NCBI RefSeq assembly: GCF_035685805.1
Contig: NZ_DASSAB010000015.1
Location: 8,811 to 72,810 of the forward strand
Source of the DNA: Dyella_A sp035685805
GTDB lineage: Bacteria; Pseudomonadota; Gammaproteobacteria; Xanthomonadales; Rhodanobacteraceae
DNA length: 64,000 bases
Reading direction: 5' to 3'
The notes below the pieces were generated by a model, which was given only the letters and a program-made list of their open reading frames with translations, was not told the DNA's origin and did not search any database. This document shows, piece after piece, positions 48,074-56,977 of the stretch; positions within the stretch are counted from its first letter, which is position 1; the number at the start of each line of letters is the position of its first letter. Position numbers and translations under genes: made by a program.

Positions 48074-49840
48074 CTAGGGCGCGGCCGCCGCCAGTCCATA
48101 CTTCGCGGCCAGTGTCGCTATGTCCGGATCGAGCGCGCGGGCAGCCGCCAGATCCGCGCGGCCTGCTTCCGTCTGGCCACTGTGGATCTTCGCCAGGCCC
48201 AGGCCATAGCGTGACCACGCGGACTTCGGCTTTTGGGCGAGCGCCTGCTGGTACGCCTTGATGGCATCTGCATCGTGGCCGAGTCGCAACTGCACCAGGC
48301 CGAGACTGTCGAGGTAAGCCGGTTGTTCGCCGTCGCGACGAATCGCCTTGCGGCAATCCTTCAGTGCCGCGTCCAGCATCTGGTTGCTCAGGCCGCGCGC
48401 CCGGCAGCGCTCGCTGAGCGCCCAGCCCAGCATCGCATCACTCCTGTGCATGCGAATCCACTCGTCGAGAATGGGCAGGGCTGCCGCGGGTTGATTCAGG
48501 TGTTCGACGTACAGCTCAGCCACGAAGCGTGCCTGCGTTGATCCTGCGGGTGCCAGGGCGCTTGCCGCGGTCACGTCGGCAGTCGCCCCTGCAAGGTTTT
48601 CGTGCGCAAGGCGCATGACGGCGCGCAGCAGCAAGCTGTCGACGTTCTTCGGGTCCAGGCCGAGCGACGTGTCCAGATCGGTGAGCGCCGCATCGGGCTG
48701 CTCGTTCTCTGCATGCGCGCGGGCGCGGGCGGCGTAGTAGTCAGCTTGATCGGGTGCCAGGGCGATCGCCTGGTCCAGATCGGCGATGGCGGCCTTCGGC
48801 TTGCCGCGCGACAGGTTCGCCACACCACGCCGCGCGTACTCGGGTGCGGTCGCAAGCGCGGCGGTGCTGACGCCAGCAGCGCCGTCGGCACCGGACTTGC
48901 CCTTGTCGTCCGGTGCCTCGGCAAAGGAAAACACCCGCCCGCCGTTGTAGGTGAAATAGATCTTTCTCTGGCTGTTGGCGATGTACATGCGGTGGGCGAG
49001 GAAAAAATCCACGCCGAGCAGCATGTCGGTATCGCCCATGTCCTCATCCAGCACCACCATCTTGCTGTGCTGGATGGTTTCCGTACCGACAGAATAAGCG
49101 TCGATGGGGACTATCCAGGTTTTGACCGACTTGCCGCCAATGCCGATGGCGTGGTCATCCGTGGCGTCGGATTCCTTCAGGTCGATGCCGACGCGCTCGG
49201 CGGCTCGGCGTGTGAGCGAGGTGGCGTAGGCCCCCGAATCGAGCAGGGCACGCAGCCGTTTGCCGTTGATGGTCACTTTGACAAACGTGCGCTGATCCCG
49301 CTCGGCGGCGGGCGAGTCCATGTCGACGACTTCGGAACTGGCGCCCTTGGTCCAGTACGCCATGGCGGCGTTCTTGCAGTCGTGCGGCTTGAAAAGGGTG
49401 AGCTTGCCGTGCGCGAGATCGGCCTCCAGGTCGGCGACATCGAGCAGATTGGCCCCAATCACGCCATGGCCCAGATCCGTGCCGCCAACGATGAAAGCCA
49501 CGCGCTTGAAGGTGGTGTCGAGCACCCCGAACGACTTGACCTCGGCGACATCAACGCCGACCGAGCCTCCCAAACCTTCCATGCGCAGCTCGAACGGTGC
49601 CGGCCGCAACCTGAGCCCCAGCGACAATGCATTGGCACGCGACATGAAGTTGTAGGTGGCCCCGGTATCGAGGACAAAGCGCGTATCGCTGCCGTTGACT
49701 TTCGCCATGGTCGTGGCCTGACCATCGAGCATTTCCACCGGCAGCGTGCCGTAGGCCCCCAAGCGGCAGCCGTCCGCCCATGCCTGCGATGCCAGCAGAC
49801 CAAGGATGCCCAGGCAGCCCAGGCGCAAAATCCCTTTCAT
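48074..49840 (-). CDS. Secreted double retropepsin-like aspartic protease with TPR repeats
   Basis: A 588-residue protein with signal peptide (GCLGILGLLASQAWADG). It holds two retropepsin-like units in one chain: LDTGATYNF with Asp 58, and LLDSGAYATSL with Asp 201, each followed by a flap-like GGxxVxxxxVxxxxxG segment and an IGANLLD / LLGVDFF signature. Retropepsins work as dimers, so the two units could form one active site. From about residue 330 it has TPR repeats (YARRGVANLSRGKPKAAIADL onward). An AAGGGGG ribosome site lies just before the ATG. Confidence 0.87.
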   Translation of the reverse strand: MKGILRLGCLGILGLLASQAWADGCRLGAYGTLPVEMLDGQATTMAKVNGSDTRFVLDTGATYNFMSRANALSLGLRLRPAPFELRMEGLGGSVGVDVAEVKSFGVLDTTFKRVAFIVGGTDLGHGVIGANLLDVADLEADLAHGKLTLFKPHDCKNAAMAYWTKGASSEVVDMDSPAAERDQRTFVKVTINGKRLRALLDSGAYATSLTRRAAERVGIDLKESDATDDHAIGIGGKSVKTWIVPIDAYSVGTETIQHSKMVVLDEDMGDTDMLLGVDFFLAHRMYIANSQRKIYFTYNGGRVFSFAEAPDDKGKSGADGAAGVSTAALATAPEYARRGVANLSRGKPKAAIADLDQAIALAPDQADYYAARARAHAENEQPDAALTDLDTSLGLDPKNVDSLLLRAVMRLAHENLAGATADVTAASALAPAGSTQARFVAELYVEHLNQPAAALPILDEWIRMHRSDAMLGWALSERCRARGLSNQMLDAALKDCRKAIRRDGEQPAYLDSLGLVQLRLGHDADAIKAYQQALAQKPKSAWSRYGLGLAKIHSGQTEAGRADLAAARALDPDIATLAAKYGLAAAAP

Positions 49841-50454
49841 TGTCGCCCCCTTGCGTGCCGAGGCCGCGAATGCGGGCCCCCGATCGAGCGCCGGCTGGTG
49901 CGGGCACTCAGCGGATGATGGCGAAAGTGCCTGAGCGGCTCAAGGAGTGCTTTGGCTAGATACCCGGGGGAATGGTGTCAGAAAAAAAATGGATCGGACT
50001 GCGCCTCTGCGGAGATCGGCTCCAATCGTTTTGTCCGGTGCGTGACGCGGGCGGGTTGCCTCCGAACGGGCCGATGTCAATCACGTACGCGGCTTTGGGT
50101 GGCCTCTACTTGTAGGTAAGACACTGTCGGATGGTGAGCCTGAAACCGCACCGCCGGTGTCGCCGTGGGTAACAGATGTCGGCACTTATCAGCTTCGGGT
50201 CGCGCAAGTCATCGGTCGGGACGTAGGCAGCGCCGGGTCGCGGGAGATCTTGAGCTCGCACGCCGCGCGGGCGTCGACTGGGCGCGCCGACGTATCGAGT
50301 GCGCTGTCTCACGTTTGAGCGGATTGATACATCGCTGCGGTTTCTCTGGCGAACATCCCTGTGCGAGGATCGTGTGCCTTTTATGGCCTCCAAGAGCGCA
50401 GGGCTACCCCAGCCTGTCCTCCTCCAAAGCCGACTTGCTGATCGAGATCGAACA
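49841..50454. other. Intergenic region upstream of the 50455 gene
   Basis: About 600 bases without a convincing gene on either strand. Base composition drifts toward lower GC near the right end. An ATG at 50383 is in frame with the next gene, but the sequence before the TTG at 50455 is not protein-like. Confidence 0.45.
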
Positions 50455-51378
50455 TTGAAGAAACTCATTCGTCACCTTTTTATGGGTGCTGGCGTGGTCT
50501 TGGCTCTTCTCGTGGTCTCGATCACCGGCCTTTATTTGCTTGGCAAATATTCCGAATCACATCCCCGCATGGCCTGTTACGGATCGGAAGACTTTGTTGC
50601 GTTGAGATCAAAAATGAAGGAGATGCTGGAGAGCGGAAACATTGATGGCGCCGTGGTCGAGCGCGAAAGTCCGACGATTCAAAAGGCGCTGGACCTGTGT
50701 GCTCTCGGCAAAAAAAACGAGTCCAGGGCGTTGCTCATGGGCGTGTTGATGGATGCGGCGTTTCAAAGTGACGAAGTGTATGCGCGCAAGGTCAATGGCA
50801 CGTCGCGAGCCGACGGCAAATCAAGAACAGCTAAAAAAGGAACTCCCCACGGCGATCCTGATCACCCGAGAGAAACCCGGCATCCTTTGAAGCGTTATGA
50901 GCTGATCGCGAAAGCGAAAGCGCCCGGTTCATGGGAGTCTGTGACGGGGCAGCTGACTTTTGTTGTCAACAGTGAATGTGTACCTGAGGGTTTCCACAGC
51001 AGGGGCTGGTTGGTGCCGAATGTCGCCTACAGTTTCGCAATGAAACGTACCGACGACGACACCTGGAAGGGATATTTTTATCGTGACGCATTGCAGGACG
51101 AAAACTACTTCGGGCTGGGTACGTGCCACTGGGACGCGGCCCATGTCGCCGCAAATTTTACTGTGCACGGCACAGCGTTTCACCAACTTGCGATGCTGTA
51201 TTTCGGTGAGGCCGCTACCTTCGAGGAAAAAGAAAGTTACTTCTTGAAGAGCGAGTTTCTGAAGGCGCAGCCTGATCGCAGTGAGGTAATGGGCTTCTCC
51301 CACTACGATCCGGACACCAGCGCATATCCCGAAAGGTATTTCACCATCTCGGCGCGGGTGCAGAAAGCTGCGCAATGA
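50455..51378 (+). CDS. Membrane-anchored protein of unknown function
   Basis: A 307-residue protein; the TTG at 50455 is chosen because it opens directly onto a typical anchor (KKLIRHLFMGAGVV, ALLVVSITGLYLLGKY). An in-frame ATG at 50383 is the alternative. The periplasmic part has a conserved-looking YGSEDFVALRSKMKEML, a Lys/Arg-rich hydrophilic segment (GKSRTAKKGTPHGDPDHP), and a beta-rich C-terminal half (GQLTFVVNSECVPEGFHSRG, CHWDAAHVAANFTVHG, FEEKESYFLKSEF). The GC content is below that of its neighbours. I do not recognise a family; acquisition by transfer is plausible. Confidence 0.72.
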   Translation: MKKLIRHLFMGAGVVLALLVVSITGLYLLGKYSESHPRMACYGSEDFVALRSKMKEMLESGNIDGAVVERESPTIQKALDLCALGKKNESRALLMGVLMDAAFQSDEVYARKVNGTSRADGKSRTAKKGTPHGDPDHPRETRHPLKRYELIAKAKAPGSWESVTGQLTFVVNSECVPEGFHSRGWLVPNVAYSFAMKRTDDDTWKGYFYRDALQDENYFGLGTCHWDAAHVAANFTVHGTAFHQLAMLYFGEAATFEEKESYFLKSEFLKAQPDRSEVMGFSHYDPDTSAYPERYFTISARVQKAAQ

Positions 51379-51694
51379 AGGGGCTTTGGGATGATCGGGG
51401 CGAAAAATCGCGGGAAAACACCAAGCCAGCCGTGGGTGCGCCGTCTCGCCTCGCAGTAACCGCACAAATCAGGCCACCCGCGTGCTGTCGTTCTATCTGC
51501 CGGAGGCAGTGACTGCGAGTTGGCTGAGCTAGAGATTGGTCGACGGCTGGTATCCGCGGCTATACGGGGGAGCAGGAACAGCGGCTACCTGGCACTTGTT
51601 CGGGAGCCTGCTCCTGATCGCTCTTGAGTGCGCGGTTCAAAGGCGGCTCGTTCTTCGCGGGAGCCGAGGGCGGCCAGACTCTCCGCTCCTAAAT

Positions 51695-51861
51695 CTAGTT
51701 GCCGCTGCTGTCGTCCGGCATCAGCAGCCCCAGCGACTCGCGCGCCGCGTTCGTACAGCCAAGCCTGCGGACTGTCTCGCCATCGATCCCGGTCGCGGTC
51801 CCCGCAGCGTCGATATCGCAGGCCAAATCCTGCCGTCGGCCTGCAGTTGGCCGACCACGCA
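51695..51861 (-). pseudogene. Remnant of a paralogue of the 39257 lipoprotein
   Basis: Last about 55 codons of a homologue of the 39257-39754 lipoprotein, split by a frameshift. One frame gives CVVGQLQADGRIW (against CTISGELRAEGRIW), the other continues DIDAAGTATG, VRRLGC and SLGLLMPDDSSGN (against EINAAATATW, LRRFGC and PLVLLMPDGNSGD). DNA similarity is evident around CCGGCATCAGCAGC. No upstream half could be found. Confidence 0.72.
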
Positions 51862-52134
51862 CATTTTTTTGTGCGGCTGTCGACAAGGCGCTCGCTGGCG
51901 AGGCCGCGCAGGCAACAGCCAGCAACCAGGCGAAGCAGTCGCCGACAATCTCGTTGAGGACCGCCCCGCGAGGATACGCAGAGGTGCGCCGATTGAAGGC
52001 AGTGAAGGGCCCGGAGAGCCCTTTTGGAATGGGAACTTCGATCCATCGGCAAAGCAGATGAGGTAGTCGCGCTGGGATGTAGCGGTTGCTCAAAGGACGC
52101 CAGGCGTTGCCGCTGTTTTGGTCAACGGCCGCGT

Positions 52135-52278
52135 GCTGGCCTCCAGCGACTCTACGCGTTCTGCGGTCTCATCCAGTCGGCATGCGTTGGCATCCAGCAG
52201 CGCCGATGTGCCGTGCTGCCAGCGAGACCAACCCGTCTTCCATTTCCGTGCACGATAAACGGTGCCGTCCATGTGGCA
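52135..52278 (-). other. Possible protein-coding fragment
   Basis: A minus-strand stretch translates as MDGTVYRARKWKTGWSRWQ then HGTSALLDANACRLDETAE, which has normal amino acid composition unlike the shadow frames around it. It has no start signal or complete domain, so it is most likely a relic of an unidentified gene. Confidence 0.3.
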
Positions 52279-52824
52279 CGTCGGGCTTTGTTCCACCCCG
52301 GCTATCCCGCCGCTCCGGAGCACGACGAACAGTTCAAGCACCCATACGCTCTACAGTGACGTGGCGCCTGGACCGCCGTTTGAGTGCTCTGGTTGTCCAG
52401 GTGACTTAGCAACGCCTGCAGGTTTCACGCAGCCGCGCGTTCGGGTGGGCGAGCGCCACGTCGGCACACTAGCGGGACGACCCGTGTCGAGACGTGGGCT
52501 GCTTTGCACATCCGGTCCTGGATACTGACCGCGGGGGACCAGCACTGAGTTGGCGCGTCAGCATCGGCGTCGTTGCCGGCCGCGGGTAGGTGCTGGCCGC
52601 ATCTACCTGTCGCAAATGGACAAAGAGCCGACGCCGATTCGTTCGGTTGATATGGTCACCAGTCCCGCGCGGCGGTACGTTCGACCTCGCCGAAAGCGCG
52701 TTGCAGCCGGGTTGCTTGTCGTGCGCCGATCGCACCTGGCAATCATCAGGTGCGGCGGACCCTGGCGAGGCAGAGCATCTTTTGATTCCGCGGCTTCGAA
52801 CCGGTACCACAACGAGGACGAACG

Positions 52825-53763
52825 ATGGACAAGTCGCGACGTGATTTCGTCGGTGCTGGGTTGGGGTTCGGGTTGGTGGCGCTGGTGGGCGGGCCGGCCC
52901 TGACCAGGGCGGCATTTGCTGGGCGTGCGGCGCGCGGCGCGCCGGCGCATTTTCCGGTCGGCGTGCAGTTGTGGTCGGTCGATGCGCAGATGAAGAAGGA
53001 TGTGCCGTCCGCGCTCGCAGCGATCCGGCGCATCGGCTATCGGCAGGTGGAGGCGGCGTCGCTTCATGGCCTGGCTCCCGATGCGTTTCGCCGGGCCCTG
53101 GATGAAGCGGGCCTCGTGTGCGGCTCCGCGCATGTGTCGATGACCGAGCTGATGAAAGACATGGCGGGCGCGGTGGCGCAGGTTCGCGACCTGGGCGCCG
53201 ACTACCTTGTCTGTTCCGCGCCGCAGCCGGATGGGCCGTTGCCCGCCGGTGTCGCCTGGATTCCCGCCATGCGCCAGGCGATGACGCGCGAAGCCTGGAA
53301 GCGCAACGCCGACCAGCTGAACATGGTGGCGACAAAGGCCGCGGCGGCGGGCTTGCGCGTTGGGTACCACAATCACCCATTCGAGTTCGCCACGTACGAC
53401 GGCGCGGTCGGGTGGGAACTGTTGATCGAGCGCACCGAGCCGTCCTTGGTGAGCTTCGAACTCGATTGCGCCTGGGCGGCTGCCGGCGGCCGTGATCCAG
53501 CCGCTGTCCTCCGCCAGCACGGCCATCGCATCCGGCTGCTGCACCTGAAGGACCTGGCCCGGAAGCCGACCTTGGGCACGACGCACAACGACGACACGAC
53601 CTGTGCCGTCGGCAGCGGCGTCATCGACTGGAAGGCCGTGCTGGAAGCGGCCGCCGACGCACGCATTGTGGCTGGTTATGTCGAGCAGGAGCCCCCGGTC
53701 AGTGCGATCTATCGCGACCTGGAAAAAAGCCGCGACTATCTGGCCGAAAGGATGGGCGGCTGA
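52825..53763 (+). CDS. Tat-exported sugar phosphate isomerase/epimerase-like TIM-barrel protein
   Basis: A 312-residue protein with a twin-arginine signal (KSRRDFVGAGLGFGLVAL). The mature part is an AP_endonuc_2 (xylose isomerase-like) TIM barrel: VGVQLWSVDAQMKKD, IRRIGYRQVEAASLHG, LRVGYHNHPFEF, SFELDCAWAAAGG and LHLKDLARKP. His, Glu and Asp positions expected for metal binding are present (HNHPFEF, ELDCAW, HLKD). Such exported members are thought to act on sugars or inositol derivatives. It stands alone. Confidence 0.87.
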   Translation: MDKSRRDFVGAGLGFGLVALVGGPALTRAAFAGRAARGAPAHFPVGVQLWSVDAQMKKDVPSALAAIRRIGYRQVEAASLHGLAPDAFRRALDEAGLVCGSAHVSMTELMKDMAGAVAQVRDLGADYLVCSAPQPDGPLPAGVAWIPAMRQAMTREAWKRNADQLNMVATKAAAAGLRVGYHNHPFEFATYDGAVGWELLIERTEPSLVSFELDCAWAAAGGRDPAAVLRQHGHRIRLLHLKDLARKPTLGTTHNDDTTCAVGSGVIDWKAVLEAAADARIVAGYVEQEPPVSAIYRDLEKSRDYLAERMGG

Positions 53764-53885
53764 CGAGGGCGCCAGACCGCGCCTTCGGCTCCATCAGCCC
53801 GGCGCTTCCCGCTGGCATGGGCACCGGGGGAATCCGCAGCGGTGTCGGCGTGCGGCGCATGCCCCGTGTCCAAGCGGTGCGTCTT

Positions 53886-55568
53886 CTACTCTGGTGTCGC
53901 TTGCGCCTCGGCAAGGATGAGCAGGGTTGCCGGATCCCTGGGGCGCAGTTTCAGCGTGGCCTCGGCTTCGCGCACCGCACCGGGTTTGTCGCCACTGGCC
54001 AGCAGCGTGGCCGCCAGGTCGCGCCGCACCGGATACCAGAAGGCCGGCGGGTCGGAGAAGCGCTGGAAGTCGGGGGTTTCTTCCATCGTCGCCCCTTCGC
54101 GATACGCCGCGATAGCGTCCGACCAGCGACCCTCGAGCACGGCGATACGGCCCCTCAGCACGGCGCGGGTGATGCCAAGCAACTGCTCCGGCGCGCGCCC
54201 GCCGTCGTCGACCTTGCCTTTGACCAGCGTGGCCGGGATGGCGTCCAGTTCGGCTTTTACGCCGGCCACATCTTTTTCATAGGCAAAGGCTTCGCCGCGG
54301 GCAAAGTGCCAGGCGGCCTTGAGGTACGGCAGCTTGGGCTCCTTCAGGGCGAGCACGGCCAGCGGATCGTCGAAGCGGGCCACTGCGAAATAGCCTGCGG
54401 CGGAATACAGCTGGATGAAAGGCGATCCCTTGCCGCGGTTCTGGGCGTTGTCGATGAGCGGCCGCGCGAGCATCAGCGCCGCGCGCGAATCGCCCGCCAT
54501 CATCGCTCCGCCCACGCCGAAAATGACGTTGTGCGCGTGATAGGGCAGTTCGAACGCACCGCCGTGCTCGGGGTAGCCCAGCCGCGCGGCGTTGGCCTGA
54601 TCGATCTTTACCGCGCGCACATTGGCGTCGGCGGCGTCCTGATAGCGGCCCACCCAGTACCAGGTGTGCGACGGCATGTGGATCAGGTGGCTGGCGGCGG
54701 GTGCAAGCGCGGTAAGGCGGTCGGCGTAGGGCTCGGCCATCGCGGAGCGGCCCGCGGTTTCGCTGGCATGGATATAGAAATGGATGGCCGCCACGTTGTC
54801 GGGTGATCGGGCCAGCACCGGCTCGAGCAAGGTCATCGCCTTGAGTCCGGCTGGCTGGCGCTCCTCGTGCTTGGTCGGGGCGATCAGCACGGCATCGGCC
54901 GCCAGCACGTTGATGGTGTCGTCGGCCGGGTAGCGGCGGGCGAGCCGCGTCATGGCGTCGGCGTAGTTTCTGTCGCGCCTTTCGGTGTTGCCGCGGCGAA
55001 AGCGTGTGACAAGCGCATGGGTCAAGTCGCGCTCACGCGTGCTGCCATGCGCGCGTGCGAGCTTTTCGGCGCGGCGCGCCAGTTTCAGGAGGCCGACGCG
55101 CTCCTTCGCATGCTTGTCGTAGTTGAGCGTGGGCCCGGACGTATAGGCCAGCCCCCAGAGACACATGGCGCACGCGGGGTCGAGCCGTGTCGATTCCTTC
55201 ATCGCCGCCATCGCGGCCTTGTGTGCAAAAGCGAACGCCAGAACCATGCCGTTGGTGAAGTAGGCCTGCGCCTGCGCACTGTCGGTGGTGATGGGGTAGT
55301 CGCCGTTGCCGTAGCCCTCCAGCAGCGTCGGGCGCGTGTCGCCGGCGTGCAGCGCGGGCGCCGGCGCGTGCGTGTTCGGGTGGATCGCTTCGGAGGCGGG
55401 CGAGGGCGGTCCGTGATCCTGGCCGGTGTTCCCGGCCACTTGCGTGGGGCTCGTCGCCGCGCGGGTCGCGTGCTGGAGCGCTTGTGGCGCTGCGGTAATG
55501 CCACCTGCCGCCAGGCTCATCACTACCAGGCAAGAAGCGATCACGCACGGCTTCGTCATGAGCGTCAT
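53886..55568 (-). CDS. Secreted TPR-repeat protein
   Basis: A 560-residue protein starting MTLMTKPCVIASCLVVMSLAAGGITA, a signal peptide. The first 50 mature residues are low-complexity. The rest is a helical repeat array with CAMCLWGLAYTSGPTLNYD, FYIHASETAGRSAMAEPYA, HLIHMPSHTWYWVGRYQDA and LPYHAHNVIFG, a pattern common in secreted TPR proteins of proteobacteria. The two Cys in CAMC and conserved His residues may bind a metal or haem, but this is inference. A longer upstream frame was rejected for lack of coding character. Confidence 0.83.
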   Translation of the reverse strand: MTLMTKPCVIASCLVVMSLAAGGITAAPQALQHATRAATSPTQVAGNTGQDHGPPSPASEAIHPNTHAPAPALHAGDTRPTLLEGYGNGDYPITTDSAQAQAYFTNGMVLAFAFAHKAAMAAMKESTRLDPACAMCLWGLAYTSGPTLNYDKHAKERVGLLKLARRAEKLARAHGSTRERDLTHALVTRFRRGNTERRDRNYADAMTRLARRYPADDTINVLAADAVLIAPTKHEERQPAGLKAMTLLEPVLARSPDNVAAIHFYIHASETAGRSAMAEPYADRLTALAPAASHLIHMPSHTWYWVGRYQDAADANVRAVKIDQANAARLGYPEHGGAFELPYHAHNVIFGVGGAMMAGDSRAALMLARPLIDNAQNRGKGSPFIQLYSAAGYFAVARFDDPLAVLALKEPKLPYLKAAWHFARGEAFAYEKDVAGVKAELDAIPATLVKGKVDDGGRAPEQLLGITRAVLRGRIAVLEGRWSDAIAAYREGATMEETPDFQRFSDPPAFWYPVRRDLAATLLASGDKPGAVREAEATLKLRPRDPATLLILAEAQATPE

Positions 55569-56088
55569 TGGATTTCGCCACCCGTTCCTATGGCTTCTGC
55601 GTCGGGCTGAAAAACACCCTGCAAACCGTGAATCACCGGGACGCACAGTACATGCAGTACAGCCCGAGGGCATGGCGCGCCACCAGATCCCGTCCCGTGC
55701 GTCGCCCGCACGCGGCGGTGGTAATCCATCGGCAAACACGCCTGCAGTGCTGCGGGCCGGTCGCGAGAGGCTTTGCGGAGCAGCACGTCTGACGTGCTGC
55801 TTGGCTGGATGTATCGGGAACGATCGCCGCCGCGCCGAGGCAGCGGGTGACGAACCGGGTCCAGCGAGCGAGGTTCGTTTCACTGGCCCCAGCCATCCTG
55901 TTGCTCCGGGGCGGCCCGGGCATTTCGAGGGTGACCACGCGCGACGCCATCACGGCAGGGCGCCGGGGAGGGGCAGGACGGAAAGCCATGCCTCAGGACT
56001 TTCCGCGTGACCTTCGGCACTGACATGGTGTAATAGACATGTACAACAGTGCGTCGGCGCGATAGGCGGCAAATCCAGGGGAAGCAGG
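55569..56088. other. Intergenic region before the ABC operon
   Basis: About 520 bases with no gene-like frame. It must contain the promoters of the divergent TPR protein and ABC genes, but no strong -35/-10 pair was recognised. Confidence 0.45.
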
Positions 56089-56967
56089 GTGTTGCAGTTA
56101 ACCAACGTAGGCCACGTCTACGACAACGGGACCCGCGCGCTGGACGGGGTCACGCTTACGATCCCGCGCGGCATGTTCGGGCTGTTGGGCCCGAACGGTG
56201 CCGGCAAGTCGACCCTGATGCGCACGGTGGCCACCCTGCAGGCGCCGACCGAAGGCCAGATCCGCTTCGGCGACATCGACGTGGTCGCCGATCCCCAGAA
56301 GCTGCGACGCACGCTGGGCTACCTGCCGCAGGATTTCGGCGTGTACCCGCGCGTGTCGGCCCACACCATGCTCGACCACATGGCGGCATTGAAGGGCATC
56401 GCCACCGCGGGCGAACGCCGCGAAACGGTGGAGAAACTCCTGCAACAGGTGAACCTCTGGAATGTGCGCAACAAGGCGCTGGCCGGCTTCTCCGGCGGCA
56501 TGCGCCAGCGCTTCGGCATCGCCCAGGCGCTGATCGGTAACCCGCGGCTGATCATCGTGGACGAGCCGACTGCCGGACTCGACCCGGAAGAGCGCAATCG
56601 CTTTCTCAACCTGCTGGCCGAGATCGGCGAGACCGTGGTGGTGATTCTCTCCACCCACATCGTCGAGGACGTCGCCGACCTGTGCCCGCAGATGGCGGTA
56701 CTGGCCGCGGGCCGCATCCAGCTCCAGGGCGCTCCGCACGACCTGATCCGCGCCACCGACGGGCGGATCTGGAAAAAGACCATCGGGCGCGACGAACTGG
56801 ACGCGTGCAAGACCCGCCACCACGTCATCGCGACCCGGCTGTACGGCGGCCGCACGGTCGTGCACGTGCTGTGCGACGCCGATCCGGGCGACGGCTTCGT
56901 GGCCCAGCCGGGCGATCTGGAAGACGTCTATTTCGCGACGCTCGCGCAACCGCGACGCGCGGCCTGA
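56089..56967 (+). CDS. ABC transporter ATP-binding protein
   Basis: A 292-residue ABC ATPase. Walker A is GPNGAGKS, the Q-loop is YLPQDFGV, the signature is FSGGMRQR, Walker B is LIIVDEPTAG, and the switch His is in STHIVED. It lacks membrane segments, so it partners the next gene, 10 bases downstream. The start is a GTG at 56089 with a GGGGAAG site upstream; a TTG 3 bases on is equally possible. Confidence 0.93.
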   Translation: MLQLTNVGHVYDNGTRALDGVTLTIPRGMFGLLGPNGAGKSTLMRTVATLQAPTEGQIRFGDIDVVADPQKLRRTLGYLPQDFGVYPRVSAHTMLDHMAALKGIATAGERRETVEKLLQQVNLWNVRNKALAGFSGGMRQRFGIAQALIGNPRLIIVDEPTAGLDPEERNRFLNLLAEIGETVVVILSTHIVEDVADLCPQMAVLAAGRIQLQGAPHDLIRATDGRIWKKTIGRDELDACKTRHHVIATRLYGGRTVVHVLCDADPGDGFVAQPGDLEDVYFATLAQPRRAA

Positions 56968-56977
56968 GGACACCCCG

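Larger units (their letters stand above)
51379..52824. other. Decayed region with gene remnants
   Basis: About 1.4 kb with no intact gene. It contains the lipoprotein pseudogene (51695-51861) and a possible protein-like fragment at 52135-52278. The rest shows no credible frame. Confidence 0.55.
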
